From Spirodela intermedia (lineage: Eukaryota > Streptophyta > Magnoliopsida > Alismatales > Araceae), in the NCBI GenBank assembly GCA_902729315.2, contig LR746265.1:8117392-8181391 (forward strand): a stretch of 64,000 nucleotides of DNA, written 5' to 3'. Position 1 is the first letter of the stretch. The number at the start of each line of letters is the position of its first letter. The position numbers and the translations under genes were made by a program. Positions 48,501-60,531 of the stretch are shown piece by piece. The notes below the pieces were generated by a model. The model saw only the letters and a list, made by a program, of their open reading frames with translations. It had not been told where the DNA came from and made no database searches.

Positions 48501-51500
48501 TTCTACTGGCTAAAAAATGATGAACATCATTTGATTTCTACTTTGGATTTTTTGTTTTAATACTGTGATCCACCCTCATGAGTTCATGCGGGGAGTTAAC
48601 CTTCTAATCAGTTCTTTTTGTTACCAGTATCAGATCTGATTTGAAGCTGTAGACGAATTTAGGTTGTTTTGACCATATACGTTAGCTTATATGATGAGGG
48701 AGCTATCAGGACAGACATTCATATTATGGGTTCTGCACCAGACACTTTCTCTTTTTCTTTTGTCTAAGGACAGGTTTTGATTCTCAGAATGGAAGAGCAC
48801 TTCTATTCGTAATTTGAGCTAAGGTTACTAATAATCGGAATAAAATGGCAGGAATTCGTTAGCTTTTACTTAACTAATTTTGCGAAATTAATGGTGGAGT
48901 GCTTGATGTTTGTGACGATCAGTCACATTGCAATGTTAAAATCCACTGTTTATGAATATATCGGCATTGCCTCCCTTCATGGGGAAAACTTTTTTGCTGG
49001 TGTGGTTTCTTTCTCAGTCAAGAAAGCAAAAAATTGTCATACTGGAAACAGTGAACTCTAGTAGGTACTGTAGAAAAGGGAACCTCTGTCATGGAATAGC
49101 AAATGGTAATTCCTTTCATGTTACAGTCGAAACATGAAATTATAAACAGTTGTTATGAAGATATTCAATAACTTCGATCCTGTTTATTTGTTTAATGAAA
49201 GTTTTTGTAATGCATAACTCTTTATTGTCTCATTGCATTCTATGTTGAATTGTTTGGGGGAATTTTCGCAGAGTAAAGGACCTAAACGAGTTGGTGCTTT
49301 ACATGTGACTTGCCAGCTATTCAAAATATATTTTAAAGTGAGTTCCCATCGGTTGTAAATTTTATGGGGCCATTTTATTTCCATGTTGTAAGTATGTAGT
49401 GCTGTGCCATAAATTTGACTAATTCTTTACGTAAACCCTTTTATAGCTTGGTACTGTCCATTTGTGTCGAAGTATTATAAGGAGTATTGAAACGGCCAGG
49501 ATTTTTGATTTTGAAGAGTTCCCATTGAGAGATAAGGTCTAATTTATTTGTTATTCCTCTTTGAACGGTTCCGTAGTCTTAAATGGACATTACAGGGCAT
49601 CTTTTAGATAAGCTGATTAAACCTTCATTTCAGGTCACGTACATGTATTACACTGGACGCCTTGAAGTCTACAACGAAAATTTTCTGGCTGTATGTGACA
49701 AAAACCTTTGAACTGTGTAATGTTTTGCTATTCATTGAAGTTCTATGAAGTTTGCTAGAATTACGATTTCAGTGCAGTTTAACATACGTAACCCAGTAAT
49801 GAAAGCATATAGACAAGTGCTAGAATGCTAGGACCTAGAATCCTTCTCTTCTGCAATTTTTTGCCTTATATCCATTGACGTTTGCTTTGAACATTTTAAA
49901 TATTTCCTCTGTAACTATCCCTTTTCGTGGTTATATATTATGCTGTGTCTTTTTGCGTTTCACTAATATTCTGCTTTTTCCAATATTCATGTTAGGGTTT
50001 AGGGTTTTCACCCTTTTTCTAAACTTTGTGGACATTCATATTTTGTTTAATTTTCGAATATTATGATAGTTAATGGCATTGTGAACTATTCCATAGTAGA
50101 TTGTGAAATTCTACTAACACCATCTATTAAGTATATGCTGTACTGGCTGTATGACTGGAATGCATTTGGTAATTAACAAGTGAGCAGTTGAAATTCTTCA
50201 TACTGATACTCCTTGGTGATACAGGCTGAACAGAAGTTGATGTACGCCTTGTCACATTGCAATTTCAGACGAGAAGCCAACATAAGGTTTTTCCCCTCTA
50301 AGTGTTGACATTAGTTTCAGATAATGCTTATTCAATTTTTTGCTGCACAATACGTATAATTTCGGATATAATTTGAACATTCTGGTCTGTGTATTTTTAT
50401 TTCAAATCGGTATGTATGTCCTGTAAAAATGCTTCTTGTAACGGTCCAGAAATTTCTACACTGATTTTGAGAATACATCTCTTGTGTATACATTTGTTTC
50501 CAGTCTATGTGTATGTCCTGTATAAAGACTTCTTAAGGTAATTCTGTGTTGACAAAGGCTTTTGATATTAGGATTTTTTAAGTTAACCTTTTCGTTGAAG
50601 AAATTTTTTATCTTAGATTTTTCTTTTCCCTCTTTTGAAAGAATCTATGATCCCCTAGGCCTTTCTGAATAAGAATGCAGATCCTCATCAATTATGACCT
50701 GCTTGCTATGTGGTCTTTGCAGTAGTCTTAGTTGTCCACTGTAGCTGAATTCCCGTTCTTCAGATCTAGATAAGTGGGACCTGTTCTTCAGATCAAGGAT
50801 TCCTTTCATTTGGTTTGTATGAAATTATTAAGTCCTACCCTACGACATTAACCATTATGTTATTGTTTTTTTTTCTATTTCATGCTATGCCTCACGTTCT
50901 TCTTCCAAGGACTATGTCCATTTTTAACACACTTTGCAGTATCTTTTGAGGTATATTGTATGGATGGATATTGCACATGAGAGCTATTCTGCTCATTAAA
51001 TTTTTTATCATATCTGTCTTAGTCGTACCGTTTCACAGGGCAAAACTTGATTTCCTAATCGCCCTTTTTCACAAGTTGCTGCTTTTTATTTGACTATTCA
51101 AATCCTGATGAACTTAGGCTTTGAGTTATGAGTTGGGGTTATGGCATGCTATATGGGTGGAACAGAAAGGTTGATGAGTGACTTCTTGTTATTCGCTAAA
51201 TCATTATTTTGGTAGATTATTAATAACAAATGATGATTTGCAGAACTATTACATGCAAAATTAATGATCTACGTGATAAAAATCACATATTATGCTTCAT
51301 TTAAGAGCCTCCTGTCAAATTCTAGAGATCCAAACTTTTTATAGATTGTTGATCATATCTGACGAATGATATCACTTGTGAAAATAGGATGATTCTGAAG
51401 TACCTTATTCCTGTAAAGCTTTCATTGGGAATTTTGCCGACAGAGTTTCTAATAGAAAAGTATAATTTGGTTGAGGTAAGTGTGTTTTCTTTTATCTTGT

Positions 51501-52723
51501 CGCATGACCTTTCAATGTTCTACATTTTGTAGAAATATTTTGGATGGTGTTTTTTGAGCTTTTGTGCACTATAAAATATTTTATTCAGTGATCAGGCCTC
51601 TTCACTAAGACCCAGACAAGCTGAACTTTATCCATAAATCCCATACAGATGAAATAAAACTTGGCTGAACATAGGCATCTAACCTTTCTGCAAATCAGCC
51701 ACCTCAAACCTCCTGATGCTCTCTCATCCCCCATGACCCTTGCCCATCAACAAAATAAACTGGCTATTTGGGGAAACAAGGTGATCCATTGAAGGCAGAC
51801 ATGAATACATTTTCTTGGGCAGATGAAATTTTGTTTCAACAACAGTTGTTGAAGAGGGGTTGTGGGTTGTCCTTATGTAATTAAGACCCAGGTGGTGCAC
51901 TCTTTGTATGAAGTGGTCGGATGCTCATTTTTGCCGTTATAATTGTTAAGATGGGACTGCAGTGCAAAACATTTTTACCGCTATAGAATGTTTGATGAAA
52001 ATGTGTTATCCTTTGATCACTTGCAGTGCGAGTGTTTTTCTGTTGTTTCCATACAACCATAATACCATGGAATTATTATTCTTTGAAGCTGGTACTTGGA
52101 ATTTTAATGTGTTCTAATTTTCTCAGTACACAAGAGTTGTGCAAGCACTGAAGAGAGGTGATATCCGTCTCCTCAGGGGTGCCCTTCTAGAGCATGAAAA
52201 CAGGTCTGCAGCTTTAATGTGACGTAAATCTCGTGATCTAGGAATTCTTAATCTGACTCGTTTAGTTTAACAGATTCTTGAAATCAGGAGTCTATCTCGT
52301 CCTTGAGAAGCTAGAGCTCCAAGTCTATCAAAGACTGATGAAAAAGATGTGTGTTTCTCTTTAGGGGCCCATTGAATTTCTGACTGCAACTGATAGATGT
52401 GATTTAACACGAACTATTTATTTGCAGTTACATGCTTCAGAGGCTGAAGGATCCGAGCAAAGCCCATCAGGTGAAGATGGAAGTCGTCGTCAAAGCCTTG
52501 AAGTGGCTCGAAATGGATGTGGACATTGATGAGGTACAACCTGGAACTCTTCCTTCTTCGTTACCCTCGATTTTAATCTTGATTCTTCTAGGTCGAGTGC
52601 ATAATGGCTATCTTGATATACAAGAATCTCATGAAAGGCTACTTTGCTCACAAAAGCAAAGTAGTAGTTCTCAGTAAACAAGATCCTTTCCCCAAGTTGA
52701 ATGGCAAGCCTGTTGGTGCCTGA
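45567..52723 (+). CDS. EER5: EER5/THP1-like PCI-domain protein of the TREX-2 complex, complete, 13 exons
   Basis: Exons: 45567-45725, 45798-45940, 46030-46123, 46287-46376, 49272-49337, 49447-49536, 49634-49690, 50225-50286, 51388-51475, 52127-52203, 52274-52348, 52428-52533, 52592-52723. The joined frame gives 412 residues, the length expected for Arabidopsis EER5/THP1 (yeast Thp1, human PCID2). The family bridges transcription and mRNA export at the nuclear pore; in Arabidopsis EER5 also affects ethylene response. Visible signatures: NAFLQEFRNWESAWAL (about 101-116), GPKRVGALHVTCQLFKIYFK (about 165-184), then SIETARIFDFEEFPLRDK and VTYMYYTGRLEVYNENF. The PCI/winged-helix half follows with MILKYLIPVKL, RGDIRLLRGAL, GVYLVLEKLELQVYQRLMKK and a final SKVVVLSKQDPFPKLNGKP. 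The start is the first ATG in the leader and gives the conserved MG(D/E)AHRR N-terminus. Intron 4 is 2.9 kb. Confidence 0.95.
46377..49271 (+). other. 2.9-kb intron 4 of the EER5-like gene
   Basis: The intron is AT-rich and bounded by GCT|GTGAGT and TTTTCGCAG. I found no coding domain, element ends or RNA gene in it. Confidence 0.7.
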
Positions 52724-53219
52724 GAGGTTCACTTAAGGAGATACTGCTTCAGGTAAACATGCTCATACTCAATTTAATGAGACAGCCTTGTTGCCCATGT
52801 TGATGAGTGTTCTAGGGAAAGTTTATTCATTGGTTCCTTCTTTTATTCTAGTGTATGCATCAAGAACCTATGACATGCTTTGCTGGGGGAGGGCTATCTT
52901 TGTCATTTCACTTTGAGTTTTTACCTTTGGAACCTTCAAATTCATTTAGGAAGGGGGGACTAAGAGATGCCGGGTGTTCTTTTTCATTCTTTGTCTTCGA
53001 ATGAACAAACTTGAGGGGTAGTTTATTTTAGGGTACCGTCTAGGTGACTAGGGAACCCAGAGTTCCAAGGTGTCCAAGCCGCCTAGATTTCAGCATGTTC
53101 TCCCTGTGCTTTTCAAATGAGCTTCTGAATTTTTCTTAGGATTCACCTTTTCAGTTGTTTCTATATGACTCATGAACATTACTGTTATATGGAGGCATCC
53201 ATGCACTTTTCATGTGTAT

Positions 53220-53223
<4 letters not shown>

Positions 53224-53260
<37 letters not shown>
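53224..53260. repeat. CA microsatellite
   Basis: About 18 uninterrupted CA units, some 500 bp downstream of the EER5-like stop codon. Likely polymorphic in length. Confidence 0.95.
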
Positions 53261-53262
<2 letters not shown>

Positions 53263-54083
53263 AGTATGACTAAAGAGTGTCATCTTGTTGTTGCCCAGCG
53301 CAGAAACGTGGGCTCCACGACTAGAACAAGATATATTAAGCTCATCTCATGATCGTATTACATTGTTCAGAGAGCAACTGGTTTGACTGCTTTCTTAGGT
53401 TATGAGGGCTAATGAGGGTGTGGAATTTCATAATAATAGAAAAGTTTAGAATCCGTGGTGTAAATTATTGTAAAAAATGAGCCATTGTATTATTGTGGCT
53501 CTTCTTCTGCCATTCTTCAAGAGAGTCTTGTCTTCATGAACCTGCATGAATGGGCTTCTCAAATGATCATCAAGAGCGCAGATTTTGTTCAATTTAGAAC
53601 AATTGTAGCCTTTGTCTGGTCGTGACTGCATGCTTACAGATGAGCATGGTCTTGACCTTTTCTTATTGAAAATCATAGATAGATCCATACAGATATATAC
53701 ACACATGAGCAATAAATAAATAACGTGTAGAGAGAGAGATGGGCATTTATCTTTTCTGGGATTCTCATTCATTCTACTACTTGTGACATCTTGAGCACAC
53801 TATAAATTTTAAATCCACTTTGTCTAACGATTTATGGAAAAACTTTGGTTCTTTGCATTTGTGATGCAACTTCATATTATTTAACTTATACCACATGTTC
53901 TCCATCTTGAAAGATAATTTGGGCATATAAATACACAAGATAAAATAAAAAATGTCTAGCATCCCTAATTTTCATGATCAATTATAAACAGAGATTTCAT
54001 CCATAGTGCAATGCATAACAATGTAATCACTATAGCTATAACATATATAGTCTTTGTTTGTTTGACCCTTTGGTGTCAATTGC

Positions 54084-54106
54084 CTAGGCAAGCCTAGCTT
54101 GCCTAG
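54084..54106. repeat. Perfect 10-bp inverted repeat
   Basis: CTAGGCAAGC, spacer CTA, then GCTTGCCTAG. A related CTAGGTGACTAGG / GCCGCCTAG stretch lies near 53040-53095. These CCTAGGC-rich stretches are common in plant repeat remnants. No poly-T run follows, so it does not read as a terminator. Confidence 0.7.
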
Positions 54107-57100
54107 AACATGAAAAGAATCTTGGAAGCTTGAGCCTTGCTTGGTGCTTACAATGGCTTCTTGTCCAATTCCCTTCTATTGGACTCAGTGAGAAGATGAG
54201 ATCGGATTAGGGTTTTTAAACAAGCATATTCTACACGGAGTGGACATAAATTCCACCCATCTTATCATTGGAAGGACATGAGAGAGATTTGAATGAATGA
54301 ATGAAGTCAAAAACTCAACGCCTAGAAAGCTGCTAGATAACAATTCTTGAGGGCCAAAAAACATGATAACTTTGACTATCAAATATTAATCTTCTATCAC
54401 AAGAATTCTCAGAATCTTAAGCATTGGATTCATTTTCCCCAATGCAATCAAAAATGGAAGGAACAGACTCCAAAGATATGTTCTTTGAAGCGAGGAGAAT
54501 GGAAGGAACAGCTCTCTCTAGACAGCTCAAAAATGTTCTAAGATAAACACAACTCCAAACTCAGAATGATCTTCACAAAACAGATACTAGATACTCTTTC
54601 TGGTTCTCCTCCATATAAATTGGAATAAGAACGAGATTCATGAGAGGGGAGGATATTTATGAGCGATTATGCTGGCAGTTTCTCCTCTCCACTCTATCAG
54701 CCTCCTACTTCCACACTTCATGCATGGTTGTGAGGAGTTATGACTCCTAAAAATCAGGCCACCCATCCTTTCCTTCTTTTATCATTTTGATTCGTCACTC
54801 CACGTTCTCCTTCTCTCTTCTTGGAATTAACTCACTGTGAATAGAAAGATAATAAAGTAAGACTCACGTGAGATGCTTAAAAGACTCGTATGTGAGATAC
54901 AATGCCATCTCATGAAAATATAAAATGTCCTCTTCATTAATAAAAATTAGATATAAGTCCATAATGAATAAGATACTCCTTTCTATATCTTATTAAAAAT
55001 TCTAAATATCATATAAATGCGTCTAATACGTTAAAGATAGTTTTCCAACTAATAATTCATATGTACTAAATCCATATATCATGTATAAAACATAATTTGT
55101 GCTTTCTACCTAAAAATTGCACAAATCATAATAATGGTGTTCCATATTGAATTCAAGCCATTATGTTTACTAAATATAATCAATATATATGTAAATATTC
55201 TAAATTATGCAGTGCAAATGTAATATTATCATTGTGTCACTAACTAGAGAAATTTGCCAAGAATAAGATTAATGACATTGTTACCATCATCTAGGATGAA
55301 AGAGGATCAGCTGACCACTCACCAAAGGCCTTGAGTGTATTGAAGGGAGGAAGAAATGTGCTCATCAATTGCCAAAGGTTTTGATCACACAGAGGGAGGA
55401 AAGAATAGATGTTGTATTTACAACTATCTTCTAGTTTTTATGTTGCTTATGATGATAACCAATAATGTCTATTTTATCAAACAATAATCAATAATGTCAT
55501 TTATATGCCAAAGGTAACATGGCAATCCAAGTGTTGTTGGATCAAATCATTACATACTGGTTCACTTATGTTCCTAGTCACATGGCACTTCATGTATCAT
55601 TTTGTACTGTTATGCACCACCAGCTCTAAAACATGTCACAATTATTTAGTTCTATATTGAAAGTTGTGGAAAAAATGGGTATATTAATTAAACGTGACTT
55701 AGCCCTTTGACAAGTCCCCAATCCAAGCATTGTCATGGGCCATAGTGGATGGTCATCTAGTGGCCTACTATGATAAACACTTTAACTCATTTAACTTCTG
55801 ACTTCCTAATTTAATAATATATTTCTGCAGTTCTTTTAAAAATTAACACATGAAAATATATAAACAAAATAATTTAAATACCAAAAATCATGTTAATAGT
55901 AACATGTTCACTTTGATGAATCTTGTCCCCATATTTTAAAAAACTAAAAATTCAGTGGTTCAGAAATTTTATTTTCTTTGTAATAAACAATCTCTAGATG
56001 CAAGTTTACTTTTCTTCTTTCATTTATATAAAGTGAAAGTTCTCATGTAGTGCACTTTGCTGGTAGACAAAGTTAAATTATGATGAGTAAGGAGACAATT
56101 TCGTCATTCGAATTGAACCAGCAAGTGACTTTCAAGATTGTAGTTATAAGATTGACATAATTATTATGTCATTGAGTGCCTACTTGTCTCTGGATCCTTT
56201 TTATTATGTATGTGAATGCCTTCATTGGATGTTGTCTGTAATTTCTAATTTGCAAAAGTCTTTTGCATTTTATCTAATTGAAAAAATTATGCATTGTTCA
56301 TAGTGAGCCACCAATGAACAGACTCCTTTCCAAAAGATGTGTGAAACTTGATTAATATCCATTTCATCCTAGATATTTGTACAACTTTTGAATGATTTAT
56401 GACCTTTTTTATTTTCATCAAAAAACAACAAATAATGTTTCAAATTACCACTTCGTCATGATCTTCATTTTTGATAGATGAAGCCAAATCAACTACAATA
56501 TCATTTTTTACCACTATGTTTTAACACTTGACTGTTCGAACACAAGTTGGCTCAAAAGTCTGAAGCTCCCTTGGTCCCCCATGCTCCCATGCTTCTCTCC
56601 CTTGGATCCCCATGCTCCCACATCTGTGCAAACTCTCAGTTCGGGAGAAATAACATTAAATACATAGGCTGAAGAAAATCACAAAGAGTCGTGATGTGTG
56701 TGGCGATGATCACAACAAATGTGTTGCAATCGCTTCTAGTAGAATATAGTTCTTTGAGATATATTCCTCATTCATGACTCATCAAGAATGATCGGCCCAA
56801 CCACCACTAAGTTTAGCTAGGTCTCAACAAGTTGCCTTCGATTTCTTAAATCATGCCCACTGGAGCGTTGACCATATGAAACAGACATGAAAATCATAGT
56901 CACGCAGCTTATCACGGAAATCTATCCTATTTGCAGTTGCTCATCTTGTCGTCTCAGACAGGGAAATATGGTAATGGAAGAAGCATGTTAGTCCCTAATC
57001 AATGGAGTTTGTCGCCATTCAAGAAGGCAAAAAGGTAAAACTAGCAGCGTAACTTGATTTCACACAGGTTTTATTAGAGGGTGAAAGTGACTTGGAAGAA

Positions 57101-57277
57101 CTTTTTCCACTTAGTCTCTTAGGACCAAAACTTAGATAATATTCAAACATCCTTTTTTTCATTTTCTCATTAACATTGTTTACTCTGGGGCAACCACCTT
57201 TCCAGTAGTTTATACAGAAAGTTATTTTCATCCTCCGTGATTGTCATATTCAGCAAGTTTTCTTCAGATTATGTTGG

Positions 57278-57375
57278 GATGGTCAACGATGACCAAATTG
57301 GCTTCAGTCGAGATAAAAAAGGCAAGTTGATGTGCGAGACTGACAGAAAGCGATGCGCGACATTGCTTCGCCTAA
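57278..57375 (-). repeat. Inverted copy of the 61.8-64 kb repeat family
   Basis: This stretch matches the reverse complement of about 61945-62050: TCAACGATGA(C/T)C(A/C)AATTG, GGCAAGTTGA, GAGACTGAC, GCATTGCTTC-like. On the plus strand here, and on the minus strand at 62 kb, it reads a peptide of the pattern VNDD.I..S..K.GKL..ETD. Confidence 0.7.
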
Positions 57376-57579
57376 CCTGCAATTGGGTAACACTTTTGAC
57401 TAACGATGCGCGGAGATGCACGGCATTACTAAGCATTATATCCAGTTTCGTCCAATAAAATGTTGGCAGCCGGAAGAGGTAGCTAACACATTTCCACGTT
57501 ATGCTTATCAGCTATGCATGTGACCGTAAGCATTAACGACCTCAACTAGGTCTAAACAAGTTCCCTATCGTTTCTTAAA

Positions 57580-57834
57580 TCATGCCCTCTAGATGGTTGA
57601 CTATTAGAAACTGACACGCGACAGCATTAATCATGCTCTCTGGATGGTTCACTATTAGAAACCGACACACGACACCATTAATCATGCTCTCTGGATGGTT
57701 GACTATTAGAAACTTACACACGACAGCATTAATCATGCCCTCTGGATGGTTGACTATTAGAAACTTACACACGACAGCATTAATCATGCCCTCTGGATGG
57801 TTGCCTATTAGAAACTGACACACGACAGCATTAA
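57580..57834. repeat. 51-bp tandem repeat, five copies
   Basis: The unit begins TCATGCCCTCT(G/A)GATGGTT and continues GACTATTAGAAACT then ACACACGACAGCATTAA. Five head-to-tail copies differ from one another at only a few bases. Since 51 is a multiple of three, open frames run through it on both strands. Confidence 0.93.
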
Positions 57835-58632
57835 TCACGCCGATTTCTGATGGTCTTCTCACCAAGGTTGTTGTAACCATTAATTCGTTCACCAACTGTA
57901 ATGGATCCTTGAGGACGTTGATTACAGGAGTTGTTATTTCGCCGCTGCTAAGTATGAAAGGATAGTGCGAACGTTTATCCAGAGTGGTCAGGTTTTTGCA
58001 TGTAAAATACATACGTCCACTAACGTTAGGTCTTCAATTCGCATCTCTCCACTCATGTCGAGGATGCATCTCTGTGAGAGTCCGAAATACTTCATCTAGC
58101 TAAAGACACGTAGCAAAATCGATACGGAATGCGTGTACGTAAAACATATTTTTTCCTGGACTCGTACAGGTTTTCTTCATCATCCTCGTCAATAATTCTC
58201 TTTATTTACTTCGAAGGACAGTTTTTGCGAGAGCCTTGAAGTTTCCGTCCAGCTTTCGACACGCGATCAGAAACCCAATACCCACCTCTAATCGGACAGA
58301 TGTCGAGTTCAAGCAGATGTAGCTGCCTGCGTTCCAATAAATGAGAAGATGAAAGGTTTCGTAAGATTAAGAAATGTAGACTTTAGAACAAACGGGAAGT
58401 CCAACAACGAATCAAGTCAATTCCAGCAGCCAACTGTCCGTTGAATTTGTGGGATTATGACGAAAGCAACTCTCGGTATGGGTATCCCTCGCTTCCGTTA
58501 GAACCAACTCTATGAGAGCACCTGCGTTTCTAACATTCAAGCACGCACTGGCCAGCAGCGTTGCCCCTTCATTCCTTTAATCCTCCGCTCTTAGCTGGCT
58601 TAGTATCAGCCTCATTAAGGCTTCAAACTCTC
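57835..58632. other. Spacer and upstream region of the eight-cysteine gene
   Basis: About 800 bp without a supported gene. The last few hundred bases would be promoter and leader of the eight-cysteine gene, though no TATA box was chosen. Confidence 0.4.
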
Positions 58633-59003
58633 ATGTCAAAGCTGCACTCCTACTCATCTTCCATTTGCTCTTCTTTACACTAGTTTCTGGCCAAACCCCT
58701 AGCCCAGAACCGGTGCCTGCTCCTCCTCCGCCAGCCTTTCCGATTCTGAGATGTGTTATTAACATAATATCCCTAGCCATTTGCACTCCGGTGCTCACCA
58801 TCCTGAAATTCCTCGGTCTCGGGAATCCTAACGGGCTCTGCTGTACTATCATCAAGACCCTGTCAGCGAACCAGGCTGCTTCATGCCTTTGCATTGCGAT
58901 CAAGGCAAACATCCTGGGTATCAACATCAGCATCCCAGGCGATATCAAGCTTCTGCTGAATCTCTGTGGGCTGACCCTGCCGATTGGGTTCGCTTGTCCT
59001 TAG
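58633..59003 (+). pseudogene. Eight-cysteine (HyPRP/LTP-like) secreted protein with out-of-frame start
   Basis: The mature part is intact: a hydrophobic leader (LLFFTLVSGQ), a short Pro-rich stretch (TPSPEPVPAPPPPAFP), then the complete eight-cysteine pattern C-x9-C-...-CC-...-C-x-C-...-C-...-C, ending FACP and TAG at 59001. This is the arrangement of small hybrid proline-rich / cortical-cell-delineating proteins, which are secreted and sit in or near the cell wall. The only well-placed ATG (58633) is in another frame and hits a stop after 16 codons. The open frame of the mature protein has no ATG between its upstream stop at 58578 and the leader. One base appears to be missing just after the ATG. 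It may be a young pseudogene, an assembly error or a non-AUG start. Family is secure; functionality is not. Confidence 0.75.
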
Positions 59004-59106
59004 TTGGCGAAGATATTGAGGTCGGAGACAGATCCACCTCTGTAGAAGGATTGCCTTATACAAAGTAGAGAACCAAACCGGGGCTAGAGAGAAGATCAAG
59101 GGGAAC

Positions 59107-59325
59107 TAACTTACTAAGAAGGCAAGGTTGCAACCCTTTATGGTTATAGAGAGAGATGGAGAGAGAGAGAGAACTAAATAGGTTCTCAACGATGAAATGG
59201 GACTTAGTAAGCGATGGAGATGCAATCAACTCAGTAAGAAAGCAAGGTTGCAACCATTTGTGGGTAGACAGAGAGAGGAGAGAGAGAGAGAGAGAGAGAG
59301 AACTAAAAAGAGTTTTCTCAGCAAA
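59107..59325. repeat. 120-bp direct repeat with GA microsatellites
   Basis: Two copies start at about 59107 and 59227: AAC(T/-)..AGTAAGAA.GCAAGGTTGCAACC, then a GA-rich tract (59148-59172 and 59270-59301), then GAACTAAA. They lie just downstream of the eight-cysteine gene. Confidence 0.85.
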
Positions 59326-59830
59326 GTGAGCAAGACTTCTTGTTTCTTAGCAATTTTATAAATAAGATAAAAACAGCAGAAAGAGATTAAGAGAGAAGGC
59401 CCCTGAACGAAACTCAGATTCAAGGTGAACCCATATTCATTCGAATGACTTCAAGTTGGAAAAATAAATAAAATATATAACGACTTTCCCCAGAGAGAAG
59501 GCACATCTCTGCTGATTTTGATAGGCAACAATATTAATGCAGCTGAAAAGCAGTACTAATACTGGGGCAACGATGATGATATACCGCATACAATTTATGT
59601 CAGGTAAAGAAAAAAATATTGCATCATCTCCAATCAAGAAGCCTGGATATGCGTGCTCCCAAACGCATGCTTGAAAGGCAAGGAAATCAACTTCAGCATT
59701 CAGACCTTCCAATTTAAAGAATTTAAATTATTTTATTAATCACTAAAACCGTTCTGATACAACAGTCACAGCATCCACATACAGCTATCGTTCACCTTCA
59801 CAGCATCTGACATACAGCTACCGTTCACCT
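59326..59830. other. Spacer, no gene seen
   Basis: The spacer lies between the GA repeats and the small minus-strand gene. A duplicated block ACAGCATC..ACATACAGCTA(T/C)CGTTCACCTTCAC lies around 59765-59835, partly overlapping the 3' UTR of the minus-strand gene. Confidence 0.45.
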
Positions 59831-60531
59831 TCACATGTTTGGTGGGAGAGGCTCTCCCTTCATAATCTTCCAGGGGCCATAGTAGAATTTTGGCCTCAAC
59901 AAAGGAACAGCTTCACCTGGATGATCCTCCCAGTACTTCTCCTGAATGACCCCAGAGAAAAAGAAGAGAGGAGAGTTTAAATGCCGGACCATGTCAAACT
60001 AAAGGCACCTTCTTATGCAGTATGCGATAATCTGCGAAAAACTGGGAATATATGGATCATCCACAACAAATGATGCAGTGTACGGACAGTCTGATGGATC
60101 ATCTATGACAAATGGGCACGGTACATGTAGAGACATATCTAATGGATCATCTGCAACAAATGGTACTGCACATGGGATGTTGGATGGATCATCCACCCTA
60201 AATGGTAGAGAATATATAGACTATCTTATGGATCATGTACGCCAAAATTGGGTGGTATATTGATGATGCGATGGATGATCTATAGCAGATTGCTAGCACC
60301 TGCGTGACCTCTGGTGTAACACGGTGTAACCCTGGCACATTGGTGAGGGTTGATGGGCAATTGAAGTACCTTGTAAAGTTGCTCTGTTAATGCTGCCCCA
60401 ATGACGCCAGTGTAGAACGCAGCTATGTATATGGAGATAAGAGGAGTGAAAGACTTGGGCCGTCTGTAGGGTTCGATCATATCCCAGAGGAATGTCTTCT
60501 CCCATCGAGAGTACACTCTGTCAGCATACAT
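59831..60531 (-). CDS. Small conserved plant membrane protein, 90 residues, two coding exons
   Basis: Exons on the minus strand: 60531-60370 and 59941-59831, with a GTACTT donor and TTCAG acceptor in phase 0. The protein starts MYADRVYSRWEKTFLWDM, has one hydrophobic segment (about residues 30-49, PLISIYIAAFYTGVIGAAL) and ends in a conserved polar tail with EKYWEDHPGEAVPLLRPKFY and GPWKIMKGE. I recognise this as a conserved plant protein. From memory it resembles a small accessory subunit found in plant mitochondrial complex I, but that identity is not secure. The ATG at 60531 was chosen because an acceptor site lies just upstream and the family begins near this point. A five-codon frame starts at an ATG a few bases upstream. 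The intron contains a tandem array. Confidence 0.82.
60052..60290. repeat. 42-48 bp tandem array inside an intron
   Basis: ATGGATCAT-type units start at about 60052, 60094, 60142, 60184, 60228 and 60271. The fuller core is ATGGATCATC, then (C/T)(A/G)CAACAAATGG and a variable tail. The array fills most of the intron of the small minus-strand gene and gives repeated frames on both strands. Confidence 0.85.

Larger units (their letters stand above)
52724..57547. other. AT-rich intergenic region after the EER5-like gene
   Basis: 3' UTR and spacer with no gene that I can support. Contents noted separately: a CA microsatellite (53224-53260), a short perfect inverted repeat (54084-54106), and a block near 56820-56890 related to the tandem array at 57580. 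About 54840-56560 is strongly AT-rich with no signal. A duplicated CCCTTGG..CCCCATGCTCCCA block sits near 56570-56620. Confidence 0.5.

Noticed and set aside
54084-54106. Hairpin as a terminator
   Set aside because: A plant nuclear spacer without a following poly-T run. A rho-independent terminator makes no sense here, and repeat debris is the simpler reading.
57580-57834. Possible CRISPR-like array
   Set aside because: Units are contiguous with no unique spacers, and the genome is plant. It is a minisatellite.
57575-58012. 145-codon minus-strand frame with repeated 17-residue units
   Set aside because: The periodic part comes only from the 51-bp tandem array, which stays open because 51 is divisible by three. 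No start context, domain or neighbouring exon supports a gene.
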